Shown in pieces: positions 1 through 6,978 of a stretch of DNA of 31,219 nucleotides. Numbering within the stretch: position 1 is the stretch's first letter; each line of letters starts with the position of its first letter. Under the pieces are notes generated by a model. It saw nothing but the letters and a program-made list of their open reading frames with translations. It was not told the origin of the DNA and ran no database searches. The DNA comes from an uncultured Lachnospiraceae bacterium (lineage in GTDB: Bacteria > Bacillota > Clostridia > Lachnospirales > Lachnospiraceae). Made by a program: the position numbers and the translations under genes. The stretch is from positions 1 through 31,219 of the forward strand of contig CALFCS010000081.1 of NCBI GenBank assembly GCA_937950565.1, read 5' to 3'.

Positions 1-950
1 ACAGCGCTAAGGGAGAAAATGATTTTGCCGTGTTCAAGAATGTATTTAACGACTACTACGCCAAAGACACCAGCAAGAAGATTCGGGCAGTTGCTAAAAT
101 GCGGGGTGAGGCGGGGGAACATCTTGCCAGCAATCCGCCTTATGGGTATATCAAAGACCCGGAGAACAAAAAGTATTGGATCGTAGACGAAGAAGTCGCA
201 AAGGTGGTACGGCGCATATTCGACCTCTGCATTGCAGGAAAAGGGCCTATGCAGATTGCAAAGATACTGACAGTGGACAAGGGGCCGACCGTTACCGCCT
301 ACAACGTAAGGCAAAAGGGCTGGACAATGCCGGAAAACCTATATCGTTGGAGTCAAAAATCTATCGTAGGAATTTTAGAACGACGGGAATATACCGGCTG
401 TACCGTCAATTTCAAGACTTATACCAAATCCTTGAAATTCAAAAAGAGGATGGAAAATCCCAAAGAGAATCAACGGATATTTGAGGGCACACAACCGGCA
501 ATCATTGAAATGGGACAATGGGAACGGGTACAGGTGCCTCGGGAAAACAAGCGCATGGAGGAACTGGATAAGATCATCCAGCGGCTCTATGAGGATTCCG
601 TGTTAGGCAAGCTGAGCGATGCCCGGTATATGAAATTGTCGGCGCAGTATGAAACGGAGCAGGCGGAAATAGGGCGGCTTGCCAAGGCGTTGGAACAGGA
701 AATTGAGAGCGAGGCGGGGCATGTTGCGGATGTGGGCCGATTCTTACAGCTTACGGATCGGTACTCCGACTTGCGGGAACTTGACGCTGCCACGGTGAAT
801 GAGCTGATTGAGAAAATCGTGATTCACAGCCCGGAGAAGATCGGCGGGAAAAAGCATGTCACGATTGAGGGCTACTTCACCTATGTGGGGAAAATCCGTA
901 TCCCGCTTTCCAAGCCAGAGCCGCTTGCAGCCACAGAAAAACCGGCGTGA
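1..950 (+). CDS. Large serine recombinase (site-specific integrase), 3' part, with internal deletion
   Basis: Large serine recombinases cut and rejoin DNA at attachment sites to move integrative elements or phages. The frame is open from base 3, so the catalytic resolvase domain lies upstream of the window and GTG at 30 is not the true start. The first visible residues (GENDFAVFKNVFNDYYAKDT) are the usual end of the resolvase domain. They are followed by the Recombinase domain with its PPYGY motif and a D-EEVAKVVRRIFDL helix. In relatives, the RENKR motif leads into a Cys4 zinc-ribbon domain and then a coiled coil. Here RENKR runs straight into MEELDKIIQRLYEDSV, and no CxxC pair exists anywhere in the fragment. 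About 100 residues therefore appear to be missing in frame. The C-terminal coiled coil and the tail with ELIEKIVIH are intact. The identity is secure; activity is doubtful because the zinc ribbon helps recognise the att sites. The element it served would extend to the left of the window. Confidence 0.88.
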   Translation, partial: SAKGENDFAVFKNVFNDYYAKDTSKKIRAVAKMRGEAGEHLASNPPYGYIKDPENKKYWIVDEEVAKVVRRIFDLCIAGKGPMQIAKILTVDKGPTVTAYNVRQKGWTMPENLYRWSQKSIVGILERREYTGCTVNFKTYTKSLKFKKRMENPKENQRIFEGTQPAIIEMGQWERVQVPRENKRMEELDKIIQRLYEDSVLGKLSDARYMKLSAQYETEQAEIGRLAKALEQEIESEAGHVADVGRFLQLTDRYSDLRELDAATVNELIEKIVIHSPEKIGGKKHVTIEGYFTYVGKIRIPLSKPEPLAATEKPA

Positions 951-968
951 CTTCCGCCACGCCGGTTT
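939..968 (+). terminator. Inverted repeat overlapping the recombinase stop codon
   Basis: An 11-base perfect inverted repeat (AAACCGGCGTG at 939-949, CACGCCGGTTT at 958-968) has an 8-base loop and spans the recombinase stop codon. It probably ends that transcript. The T-run after it is poor, so it may instead act in both directions or protect the 3' end. Confidence 0.5.
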
Positions 969-1045
969 CACCGGAAATTAAATTTACTTCCTTATAAGCC
1001 TCCGCCTAAAGCGCGGCATCCTTTTTTTAATGGGAATTACCATAT

Positions 1046-1375
1046 CTATTTATTATATTTCTGATTATAAATTTCGTTCAAATTATCAATAGCCATTTCG
1101 AAATCAAGGGTGTGAAATCCAAGCCAGCATTCATTCATTGTTTTCGCATCTGCTTTTTTATATATGTCACTACTGGATTCATTTGTATAATAATGCCAAT
1201 AACGATAGGTATATCCGGCCCAGTACATTACCTCCAGTGTATAGGTGGTGCCAGCTTTTTTCAGACCATTTGCTTCATCGTTTAACTCCTCAAGAATATA
1301 TTCCTCTCCTGCCCATTGCAGCCGGTTGTAGACATCATCTAAGGCAAAGGCGGCCCGGCTTAATGTAGCCGATAA
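1046..1375 (-). pseudogene. Headless small conserved protein (antitoxin-like family, remnant)
   Basis: The first ATG (1228) gives 60 residues, but the same frame stays open upstream to a stop at 1376-1378. That extra stretch reads like family sequence (DDVYNRLQWAGEEYILEEL, then GTTYTLEV), joined to MYWAGYTYRYWHYYT and HTLDFEMAIDNL. I recall a Lachnospiraceae family of roughly 120-residue proteins with a central YW-GY-YRYW motif, often beside small DUF genes in toxin-antitoxin-like operons. No start codon with a ribosome binding site exists upstream, and the first residues of the open frame (LSATLSRAAF) do not look native. I infer that the 5' end was lost when neighbouring mobile DNA rearranged. 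The function is unknown, and the toxin-antitoxin link is from memory only. A shorter product from the internal ATG cannot be excluded. Confidence 0.5.
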
Positions 1376-1393
1376 TCATGTCACAGCCTTTGC

Positions 1394-1534
1394 TCAAATC
1401 CGATAAAGAGTGAGTGTTTCGGTACTGCTGATAATATAATTGCCATTAGGGCTAATGCTTGGGTTTTTAGCGGTCCCGCTTGGGTTTAAATTAGAGCAGG
1501 AATAAATTTCCTTTATAATTTTGGAGTTTTTCAT
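1394..1534 (-). CDS. Hypothetical 46-residue ORF
   Basis: This open frame starts with ATG at 1534 and reads MKNSKIIKEIYSC, then KNPSISPNGNYIISS, ending TLTLYRI. The SPNGNYIISS stretch resembles one blade of a beta-propeller or a short beta hairpin. The ORF ends abruptly, so it may be the start of a truncated larger gene rather than a complete one. It lies between the headless gene and the small membrane protein, in the same orientation as both. I do not recognise the family. Confidence 0.28.
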   Translation of the reverse strand: MKNSKIIKEIYSCSNLNPSGTAKNPSISPNGNYIISSTETLTLYRI

Positions 1535-1600
1535 AATGCATGCTTTAATTTGTAACGTAATACTTGAATGGATTTATTATAACATCCAATTATGATGCCG

Positions 1601-1765
1601 TTAATTAAAATCCTCAAATAATTTTTTTAAAATAAAAAACATTAATAAAATAGAAATGAAGATGCGAGGAATATCAGGGATTTCTAATGATACACAGCAT
1701 GCATTTATTATTAATGAGATGAGGGCGGCGCATATTAAATAGAGTATTGTTTTGGCTAATTTCAT
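1601..1765 (-). CDS. Small membrane protein, 54 residues, divergent from the feo operon
   Basis: The ORF starts at ATG 1765. It encodes a short Lys-containing start, a hydrophobic helix (ILYLICAALISLIINACCV), a Pro-containing turn (EIPDIPR), a second hydrophobic helix (IFISILLMFFIL) and a charged end (KKLFEDFN). Two transmembrane segments with both ends in the cytoplasm is the natural reading. It is transcribed away from the iron-uptake operon, and the three Fur boxes lie in the shared intergenic region about 120 bases upstream of its start. Iron control is therefore possible but unproven. No family is recognised, and the ribosome binding site (GAGTTGAGACC) is weak. It could be a spurious A/T-rich ORF, though the amphipathic layout argues against that. 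Confidence 0.42.
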   Translation of the reverse strand: MKLAKTILYLICAALISLIINACCVSLEIPDIPRIFISILLMFFILKKLFEDFN

Positions 1766-1886
1766 GGTCTCAACTCGTTTCTTTTATAATGGAATTTCAT
1801 TTACAAGAATATCATGGCACAATGGATAAGGAAATGCAAGTAATATAAAAAATGTAGTAACAGTTCCGTTAATTTTCGCGGGTTAA

Positions 1887-1901
1887 TGATAATTTTTATC
1901 A
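1887..1901 (+). promoter_or_regulatory. Fur box 1 (iron operator)
   Basis: TGATAATTTTTATCA matches the 7-1-7 Fur consensus TGATAATNATTATCA at all but one fixed position. It is upstream of the -35 element of the feo promoter, where a bound Fur dimer could extend repression or assist cooperative binding. Confidence 0.72.
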
Positions 1902-1910
1902 ATAACAATA

Positions 1911-1939
1911 TTGACAATCATTATCATTAAGAATATAAT
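1911..1939 (+). promoter_or_regulatory. Sigma-A promoter of the feo operon
   Basis: TTGACA (1911-1916), a 17-base spacer and TATAAT (1934-1939) form a perfect consensus sigma-70/sigma-A promoter. Such strength suggests control by a repressor: Fur box 2 overlaps the -35 element and spacer, and box 3 follows the expected start point near 1946. Transcription would read into the Fur-like gene at 1985. Confidence 0.85.
1912..1926 (+). promoter_or_regulatory. Fur box 2, overlapping the -35 element
   Basis: TGACAATCATTATCA differs from the Fur 7-1-7 consensus at one position. That change (T to C) is the one needed to create the TTGACA -35 hexamer, so operator and promoter are merged. Fur with Fe2+ bound here would block RNA polymerase directly. 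Confidence 0.8.
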
Positions 1940-1951
1940 AAATATCGCAAA

Positions 1952-1966
1952 TGATAATCAGTATCA
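1952..1966 (+). promoter_or_regulatory. Fur box 3, just after the transcription start
   Basis: TGATAATCAGTATCA has one mismatch to the Fur consensus. It lies about 13 bases after the -10 element and 19 bases before the Fur-like start codon, in a position suited to blocking promoter escape. Confidence 0.75.
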
Positions 1967-1984
1967 ATTATTGCGAGGCAGTAT

Positions 1985-2260
1985 ATGAATCAGGAAGAAA
2001 AGATGGAAACAGTAATCAGAAAACTGAAGGAAAAGGGGTATCGCATTACAAATCAGAGGAAACTTCTGCTCCGGCTTATATTGGGGAGTGAATGTTCTTC
2101 ATGTAAAGAGGTGTATTACGCGGCCCGTAAAGAGGATAAGAGGGTTGGGATTGCTACCGTATATCGGACAGTACAGCTTCTGGAGGACATGGAATTGCTG
2201 CGCAAGAAATGGTTTTATGAGATTAGAGAATTTGAAGAAAGCAGTAAGACCTCGTTATAA
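1985..2260 (+). CDS. Short Fur-family regulator (DNA-binding domain only)
   Basis: Fur proteins repress iron-uptake genes when loaded with Fe2+. This 91-residue product shows the N-terminal winged helix: GYRITNQRKLLLRLIL (about 18-33), SSCKEVYYAARK (about 38-49) and the recognition helix motif GIATVYRTVQLLEDM (about 55-69). It stops soon after the wing at WFYEI and continues with an unrelated-looking tail, EFEESSKTSL. Full-length Fur has about 140 residues, including a C-terminal dimerisation and metal-binding domain with His/Cys ligands, which is absent here. No other frame downstream restores it. It is the first gene of the feo operon and sits directly after three Fur boxes, so autoregulation or interference with full-length Fur is plausible. 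It may alternatively be a decaying gene. The ribosome binding site is TTGCGAGG. Confidence 0.8.
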   Translation: MNQEEKMETVIRKLKEKGYRITNQRKLLLRLILGSECSSCKEVYYAARKEDKRVGIATVYRTVQLLEDMELLRKKWFYEIREFEESSKTSL

Positions 2261-2305
2261 AGGTGTTTAAGAAAAAATTCAGAGTTTGAAAGGCGGATGA
2301 TTGAT

Positions 2306-2518
2306 ATGAAACTGACAGGTGCAGAGGAAGGAAAAGAGTATATTATTCGGGACATTGTAACAGAAGACGAAGAGCTGGATGCATTTTTGTTTTCTTTAGG
2401 CTGTTACAGTGGTGAACCGATTACGGTGATTTCGCATTTGAGGGGCGGGTGTGTTGTATCTGTAAAGGATGGCAGATATAATATCGACAATCAGCTGGCG
2501 GATGCTATTTCAATTTAA
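2306..2518 (+). CDS. feoA: FeoA, ferrous iron transport accessory protein
   Basis: FeoA is a small cytosolic SH3-like beta-barrel that supports FeoB in Fe2+ uptake. This 70-residue protein has the family layout: L-G-EGKEYIIRDI near the start, LFSLGCYSGEPITVI in the middle (usually LG-xxG-xI-V) and GGCVVSVKDGRYNIDN near the end. I chose ATG 2306 because the ribosome binding site AGGCGG (2291-2296) lies 9 bases before it. That site directly abuts the alternative ATG at 2297, which would add only three residues. It lies 45 bases after the Fur-like gene and 65 before feoB, so it is co-transcribed with both. Confidence 0.9.
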   Translation: MKLTGAEEGKEYIIRDIVTEDEELDAFLFSLGCYSGEPITVISHLRGGCVVSVKDGRYNIDNQLADAISI

Positions 2519-2528
2519 CTATTCTAAA

Positions 2529-2546
2529 CTATCAGATAAATGATAG
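2529..2546 (+). repeat. Small inverted repeat between feoA and feoB
   Basis: CTATCA and TGATAG flank the 6-base loop GATAAA. The stem is short and A/T-rich and is not followed by a T-run, so it is not a convincing terminator. It could be an mRNA processing or attenuation element that sets the feoA to feoB ratio. Confidence 0.3.
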
Positions 2547-2583
2547 GGAATAATTATAATATTTTAATGAGGAGGAAATAACA

Positions 2584-4581
2584 ATGAGAATTGCTCTTGC
2601 AGGTAATCCGAATAGTGGTAAGACCACTATGTATAACGCGATCACGGGAAGAAATGAGCGTGTTGGTAACTGGGCAGGTGTTACGGTAGAGAAAAAGGAA
2701 CACCCCATTAAGAAAAATTTTTATGATGGTGCGGAGGAACTGATTGCAGTTGATTTGCCGGGCGCTTATTCCATGTCTCCATTTACATCAGAAGAAAGTA
2801 TCACAAGCGGTTATGTAAAACATGAGAATCCGGATGCAATCATTAATATTGTTGATGCGACGAATTTAAGCCGTAGTCTTTTCTTTACAACACAGCTTCT
2901 GGAGCTGGGAATCCCGGTAGTTGTTGCTCTGAATAAGAGTGATGTTAATGAGAAAAAGGGTACAAAAATTGATGAGGCAGCGCTTGCTGCAAAGCTTGGC
3001 TGCCCGGTAATCAAGACGGTTTCTACTTCTGCCAGTGGTCTGACGGATGTTGTTAAGGCTGCGGCTTCCTTGAAGGGTAAGAAACAGAAAGCGCCTTATG
3101 CTCAGAAGGGTGTAGATTTAAATGACAAGAAGGCGGTTGAGAATGCCGACAGAAAACGTTTTGATTTTGTAAACAAGATTGTTTCCGGAGTTGAGAAGCG
3201 TAAAGTCCTGACAAAGGAGAAAAATTCACAGGATTCACTGGATACAATTCTTACGAATCCGGTTGCGGGTCTGGCTATTTTTGCTGTTGTAATGTTCCTT
3301 GTGTTTCAGATTTCCCAGGCATGGGTAGGACCATGGATTGCGGATACGCTGGTAGGCTGGATTGAAAGCTTCCAGGAAGTTGCAGGAGGCTGGATGGAAG
3401 GCGCAGCTCCGTTCTTGCAGGCGCTTGTTGTTGATGGTATAATCGGTGGTGTAGGTGCCGTTGTTGGTTTCCTTCCATTAGTTATGGTTATGTATTTCCT
3501 GATTGCTTTGCTGGAGGATTGTGGTTATATGGCACGTGCGACCGTTGTCCTGGATCCGATTTTTAAGAAGGTAGGTCTTTCCGGAAAATCTGTGATTCCG
3601 TTTGTAATCGGTACGGGTTGTGCAATCCCAGGCGTTATGGCATGTCGCACGATTCGTAATGAGCGTGAGCGCAGGGCGACTGCAATGCTGACACCATTTA
3701 TGCCGTGTGGTGCAAAGCTTCCGGTAATCGCTTTATTTGCAGGTGCGTTCTTCGGAGATGCTTCCTGGGTTGGTACGCTGATGTATTTTGTGGGTATCGT
3801 CTTGATTCTGCTTTGTGCGCTGTTGGTTAATAAGCTTGCAGGATACAAGGTGAGAAAATCATTCTTTATTATTGAACTTCCGGAATATAAGCTTCCGAGC
3901 CTGAAGCGTGCAGTCGTTTCCATGCTTGGTCGTGGATGGGCGTACATAGTAAAGGCTGGTACGATTATTCTGGTTTGTAACACCGTTGTACAGATTATGC
4001 AGAGCTTTAACTGGAGCTTCCAGGTTATTGAAGAGGGTGCAGAGAATACATCTATTCTGGCGTCTATCGCAGGACCGTTTGCTTACTTGTTGATTCCGAT
4101 TGTTGGTTTCCATGCATGGCAGTTAGCTGCAGCTTCTGTTACCGGATTTATTGCAAAGGAAAATGTTGTTGGAACGCTGGCTGTATGCTATGGTGTGACG
4201 AATTTCATTGATACAGAAGAATTAGCATTGGTAGGCGGCGCAGGTGATGTTGCTTCTATCTTTGCACTGACAAAGGTTGCAGCCCTGGCTTATCTGATGT
4301 TTAACTTGTTTACACCTCCGTGTTTTGCGGCGATTGGAGCGATGCATTCAGAGATTAAGAGTGGAAAATGGTTATTTGGTGGTATCTGCCTGCAGTTAGG
4401 TGTGGGATATACGGTTGGATTCCTCGTATATCAGATTGGTACACTGGCTACAATAGGTTCTCTGGGCGCAGGATTTGTACCGGGACTGATTGCAGTTCTT
4501 GTAATGTCAGCTATCGTTGTTTACCTGATTAAGAGGACAGATAAGAATCTGGCTTCCGAATATGCCCTGGGTACAAACTAA
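2584..4581 (+). CDS. feoB: FeoB, Fe2+ transporter GTPase
   Basis: FeoB is the inner-membrane permease that imports Fe2+, driven or gated by its cytosolic G domain. The 665-residue protein starts with the G domain: G1 GNPNSGKT (7-14), G2 around T34 in GVTVEKKE, G3 DLPG (57-60) and G4 NKSD (117-120). A helical GDI-like linker follows to about residue 220. After that come two Gate modules with many membrane helices, including the conserved IPFVIGTGCAIPGVMACR and MPCGAKLPVIALF motifs carrying the Cys residues linked to iron passage. It is on the short side for the family because the cytoplasmic tail is brief. The start has a strong AGGAGGAAATAACA leader. It is the third gene of the Fur-controlled operon. 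Confidence 0.97.
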   Translation: MRIALAGNPNSGKTTMYNAITGRNERVGNWAGVTVEKKEHPIKKNFYDGAEELIAVDLPGAYSMSPFTSEESITSGYVKHENPDAIINIVDATNLSRSLFFTTQLLELGIPVVVALNKSDVNEKKGTKIDEAALAAKLGCPVIKTVSTSASGLTDVVKAAASLKGKKQKAPYAQKGVDLNDKKAVENADRKRFDFVNKIVSGVEKRKVLTKEKNSQDSLDTILTNPVAGLAIFAVVMFLVFQISQAWVGPWIADTLVGWIESFQEVAGGWMEGAAPFLQALVVDGIIGGVGAVVGFLPLVMVMYFLIALLEDCGYMARATVVLDPIFKKVGLSGKSVIPFVIGTGCAIPGVMACRTIRNERERRATAMLTPFMPCGAKLPVIALFAGAFFGDASWVGTLMYFVGIVLILLCALLVNKLAGYKVRKSFFIIELPEYKLPSLKRAVVSMLGRGWAYIVKAGTIILVCNTVVQIMQSFNWSFQVIEEGAENTSILASIAGPFAYLLIPIVGFHAWQLAAASVTGFIAKENVVGTLAVCYGVTNFIDTEELALVGGAGDVASIFALTKVAALAYLMFNLFTPPCFAAIGAMHSEIKSGKWLFGGICLQLGVGYTVGFLVYQIGTLATIGSLGAGFVPGLIAVLVMSAIVVYLIKRTDKNLASEYALGTN

Positions 4582-4632
4582 GTGACAGGTAGTAGACATT
4601 TATAAAAGAGATTTTTAAAAGGAGTGACTGGA

Positions 4633-4833
4633 ATGACAGATTTCATTATTGTTGTAATTCTTGCGGTGATTATAGGATTAGCGCTTGCGTATATCATCAA
4701 AGAAAGAAAACGAGGAGTAAAATGTATCGGATGCCCGGAGGGGTGTCGTGGATGTAGTATGCATGGAGAGATGAGTTCGGCTGATGGCGGCAATAGTGAG
4801 AAGGATACCGGCTGTCACTGTCATACAAAATAA
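4633..4833 (+). CDS. FeoB-associated Cys-rich membrane protein
   Basis: This 66-residue protein has one N-terminal membrane helix (FIIVVILAVIIGLALAYII), a basic stretch (KERKRG) and a Cys-rich cytosolic tail (CIGCPEGCRGCSMHG, then GCHCH). It matches the FeoB-associated Cys-rich family often found directly after feoB in Clostridia. The role is thought to be assistance in Fe2+ handling, possibly FeoC-like, but this is unproven. The start at ATG 4633 is preceded by AAAAGGAG at 8-base spacing; GTG at 4624 overlaps that site and is less likely. It is the last gene before the operon terminator. Confidence 0.87.
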   Translation: MTDFIIVVILAVIIGLALAYIIKERKRGVKCIGCPEGCRGCSMHGEMSSADGGNSEKDTGCHCHTK

Positions 4834-4847
4834 AAAAGATAAATAAG

Positions 4848-4883
4848 AAAGGACGCAAGGCTTGATGCTTCGCGTCCTTTTTT
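4848..4883 (+). terminator. Rho-independent terminator of the feo operon
   Basis: AAAGGACGCAAG and CTTCGCGTCCTTT form a GC-rich stem around a short loop, with one extra base in the right arm, followed by TTTTTT. The position directly after the last feo gene and before the jet promoter is ideal. Confidence 0.9.
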
Positions 4884-4914
4884 CAGATTTGAAAAATGAA
4901 AGTTAATGTGGGTC

Positions 4915-4944
4915 TTGTTTTTCACGGGTATTTACTGCTATAAT
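4915..4944 (+). promoter_or_regulatory. Extended -10 promoter of the jetABCD operon
   Basis: TTGTTT (4915-4920), an 18-base spacer and TATAAT (4939-4944) are seen, with the extended -10 motif TGC directly before TATAAT. The start point would fall near 4951, about 34 bases before jetA. No operator-like repeat is obvious, so constitutive expression is likely. Confidence 0.68.
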
Positions 4945-4984
4945 GTCGTTATAAATCCTGTACTACATTGAGAAGGGGTCAGAT

Positions 4985-6361
4985 ATGTTTCGTGTTTTGC
5001 CGGGGAACTTTTTTGTTCCCCTTTCTTCACCAAATAAAATGGTATATTGGGAATGTATTTGTAAGCTGTTTTCCGTGATGGAACATCAGCTTTCTTTTGG
5101 TGTGGAAAGAGAGGTTCTTGTCGATGAACTTCAATATTATTTTGAACAGTCTGTGGCGGCTGAGATTGTAGAAGAGGAGTTCGCCGGGGCCGACAGCAGA
5201 GGAAAAGCAAATGGTATTTTACGGCGGCTGGAATATTATGGCTGGATTGAGATAGAGACGGATAAGAGTTATGTACAGAGAGTGAATTTTAAAGAATATT
5301 CTGTGCGGTTTATAAAAGTGCTGTTGGAAATCGAGGAAGGAAAACAGATTGAGTATCAGGGATATATTTATACCATCTATAGTCTGGTCCGTGGGAATAC
5401 CGATAATCCGGGAGTGGTGCTTCTGCAGATTCTGGAGAATACGGATTTCCTGATTACAGGGCTTAAGAATCTGAATTCCAATATTAAGCATTACATAGAT
5501 GAGCTGACAAAACATAGTACGGTGGCAGAGATTATGGATGCGCTGTTTAATGATTATATTACGAACATCGTAGATAAGGCATATCACAGGCTTCTCACGT
5601 CTGATAATGTGTCAAAATTCCGCCCGGAGATTATCGAACGGCTGGAAAGTAGAAGCAGGAGTAAAGCTTATATTGAGAAGGCTTCGGCAGAGATTGCAGG
5701 ACTACAGGAGACAGATCTGGATACTGCCAGGGAAAATGTTTACCGGTATCTTCATGAGATTATTGAGGCTTTTCGCAATATGGACGATATCCTGAATGAA
5801 ATTAATCAGAAGAATACCCAGTATCAGAGGGCGGCGATTAACCGGGCGAAGTTCTTGCTTTCAGGAAATGAGGATATCAGAGGACAGCTAAAAGAAATCC
5901 TCCTCGGATTGAATGAGGCAATCAATCGGGAGCGGATGGAGCTTGGTGGAATCTATGAAATTGAATTTCTTGAAAATCTTGTGCGCATTTACAGCTGTGG
6001 ATTCCTTGATGAGAATTCTCTTTATTCACCGATAGAGGGGCGGAAAGAATTTGTCCCACAGCAGATTGTAAGCAGAGAGCCTGACGATAAACTGCGTCAG
6101 GAAAAGCTGCGCCGCATGATGGAGAAGATGCAGAGGATTTTAAGTGCAGAAAAGATTGACCGTTATGTGGAAGAATGTATGGGCGGAAGAAAAGAAATAA
6201 TGGCGTCAGAGCTTCCATTGTCTGGTGTGGAGGAGTTTATAAAAATTATTTATGTGCGGCTATATGGACAGCGGAAGAATATGAAGTATCGGATAGAAGT
6301 AACAGAAGAGAAGGAAGTAAATGGATTTCGGTTTAAGGATTTTAGAATCTGGAGGAAATAA
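4985..6361 (+). CDS. jetA: Wadjet anti-plasmid system protein JetA
   Basis: JetA is the kleisin-like subunit that bridges the SMC-like JetC heads in the Wadjet condensin complex, which extrudes and destroys small circular DNA. The 458-residue protein starts MFRVLPGNFFVPLSSPNK and continues with a helical, winged-helix-like N-terminal region (to about 130). A long helical middle follows, and there is a charged C-terminal part. The sequence fits the DUF5716/JetA family rather than the DUF3375 JetA of type I systems, so type II is my best guess. There are no catalytic motifs, as expected. The ribosome binding site AAGGGG lies 6 bases before the ATG. jetB starts 2 bases after its stop, showing tight co-expression. 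Confidence 0.88.
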   Translation: MFRVLPGNFFVPLSSPNKMVYWECICKLFSVMEHQLSFGVEREVLVDELQYYFEQSVAAEIVEEEFAGADSRGKANGILRRLEYYGWIEIETDKSYVQRVNFKEYSVRFIKVLLEIEEGKQIEYQGYIYTIYSLVRGNTDNPGVVLLQILENTDFLITGLKNLNSNIKHYIDELTKHSTVAEIMDALFNDYITNIVDKAYHRLLTSDNVSKFRPEIIERLESRSRSKAYIEKASAEIAGLQETDLDTARENVYRYLHEIIEAFRNMDDILNEINQKNTQYQRAAINRAKFLLSGNEDIRGQLKEILLGLNEAINRERMELGGIYEIEFLENLVRIYSCGFLDENSLYSPIEGRKEFVPQQIVSREPDDKLRQEKLRRMMEKMQRILSAEKIDRYVEECMGGRKEIMASELPLSGVEEFIKIIYVRLYGQRKNMKYRIEVTEEKEVNGFRFKDFRIWRK

Positions 6362-6363
6362 AA

Positions 6364-6978
6364 GTGGAACGACTGGAAAATATGCGGCAGAAAGATAGAG
6401 ATGAATTTAAGAGGATATGTAATCGGCTTCTTAGTCACTGTTTCTTGTGTAAAAGAAATGTGACGAATAAGTCGGACTATTATTTTGTCCTAAAATATCG
6501 TACGGAATTTCAGGAGTATCTGTCAGTGCTGGGATACCGTCTTGAGATTAACGAGGAGTATGGAGTGATTCAGCTGACAAATCCTCAGAATTATAATCGT
6601 CTGAATCTGAAACTGTATGAGTCAATTATTTTGTTGATTCTTAGAATTCTGTATGATGAGAAGAAGAGGGAGCTTTCCGTCAGCGATGAGGCCATTATTA
6701 ATCTGGGAGATATTCAGGACAAGTTTTTGAGTCTTCAGATTCGGGAGAAGATGATTGATAAGACAACGATGCGAAATGCGTTAAACATGTTCCGCAGATT
6801 TCAATTAATAGAAACACTGGACAAAGATCTGGGCAATGAGGAATCGAGAGTGCTGATTTATGATTCCATTATGATGGCAGTGCGGATTGACGATATTAAG
6901 CAGGCGTATGAGAAGCTGGAATTGTATAGAAAGGGGAAGAAATCAGATGAAGAAACTGACGAGAATGAAGCTGATTAA
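6364..6978 (+). CDS. jetB: Wadjet anti-plasmid system protein JetB (DUF4194-like)
   Basis: JetB is the KITE-like winged-helix subunit that, with JetA, links the JetC heads. The 204-residue product begins with GTG, using the GGAGG at 6351-6355 inside the end of jetA. It contains YYFVLKYRTEFQEYLSVLGY and LTNPQNYNRLNLKLYESII, which fit the DUF4194 pattern of two consecutive winged helices. A helical hairpin and RVLIYDSIMMAVR follow. The last 32 bases overlap the start of jetC, implying translational coupling and a fixed ratio of subunits. Confidence 0.85.
   Translation: MERLENMRQKDRDEFKRICNRLLSHCFLCKRNVTNKSDYYFVLKYRTEFQEYLSVLGYRLEINEEYGVIQLTNPQNYNRLNLKLYESIILLILRILYDEKKRELSVSDEAIINLGDIQDKFLSLQIREKMIDKTTMRNALNMFRRFQLIETLDKDLGNEESRVLIYDSIMMAVRIDDIKQAYEKLELYRKGKKSDEETDENEAD

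Noticed and set aside
3525..3983. 152-residue minus-strand frame inside feoB
   Set aside because: It is opposite a clear transporter gene, with no motif or ribosome binding site; a coding shadow.
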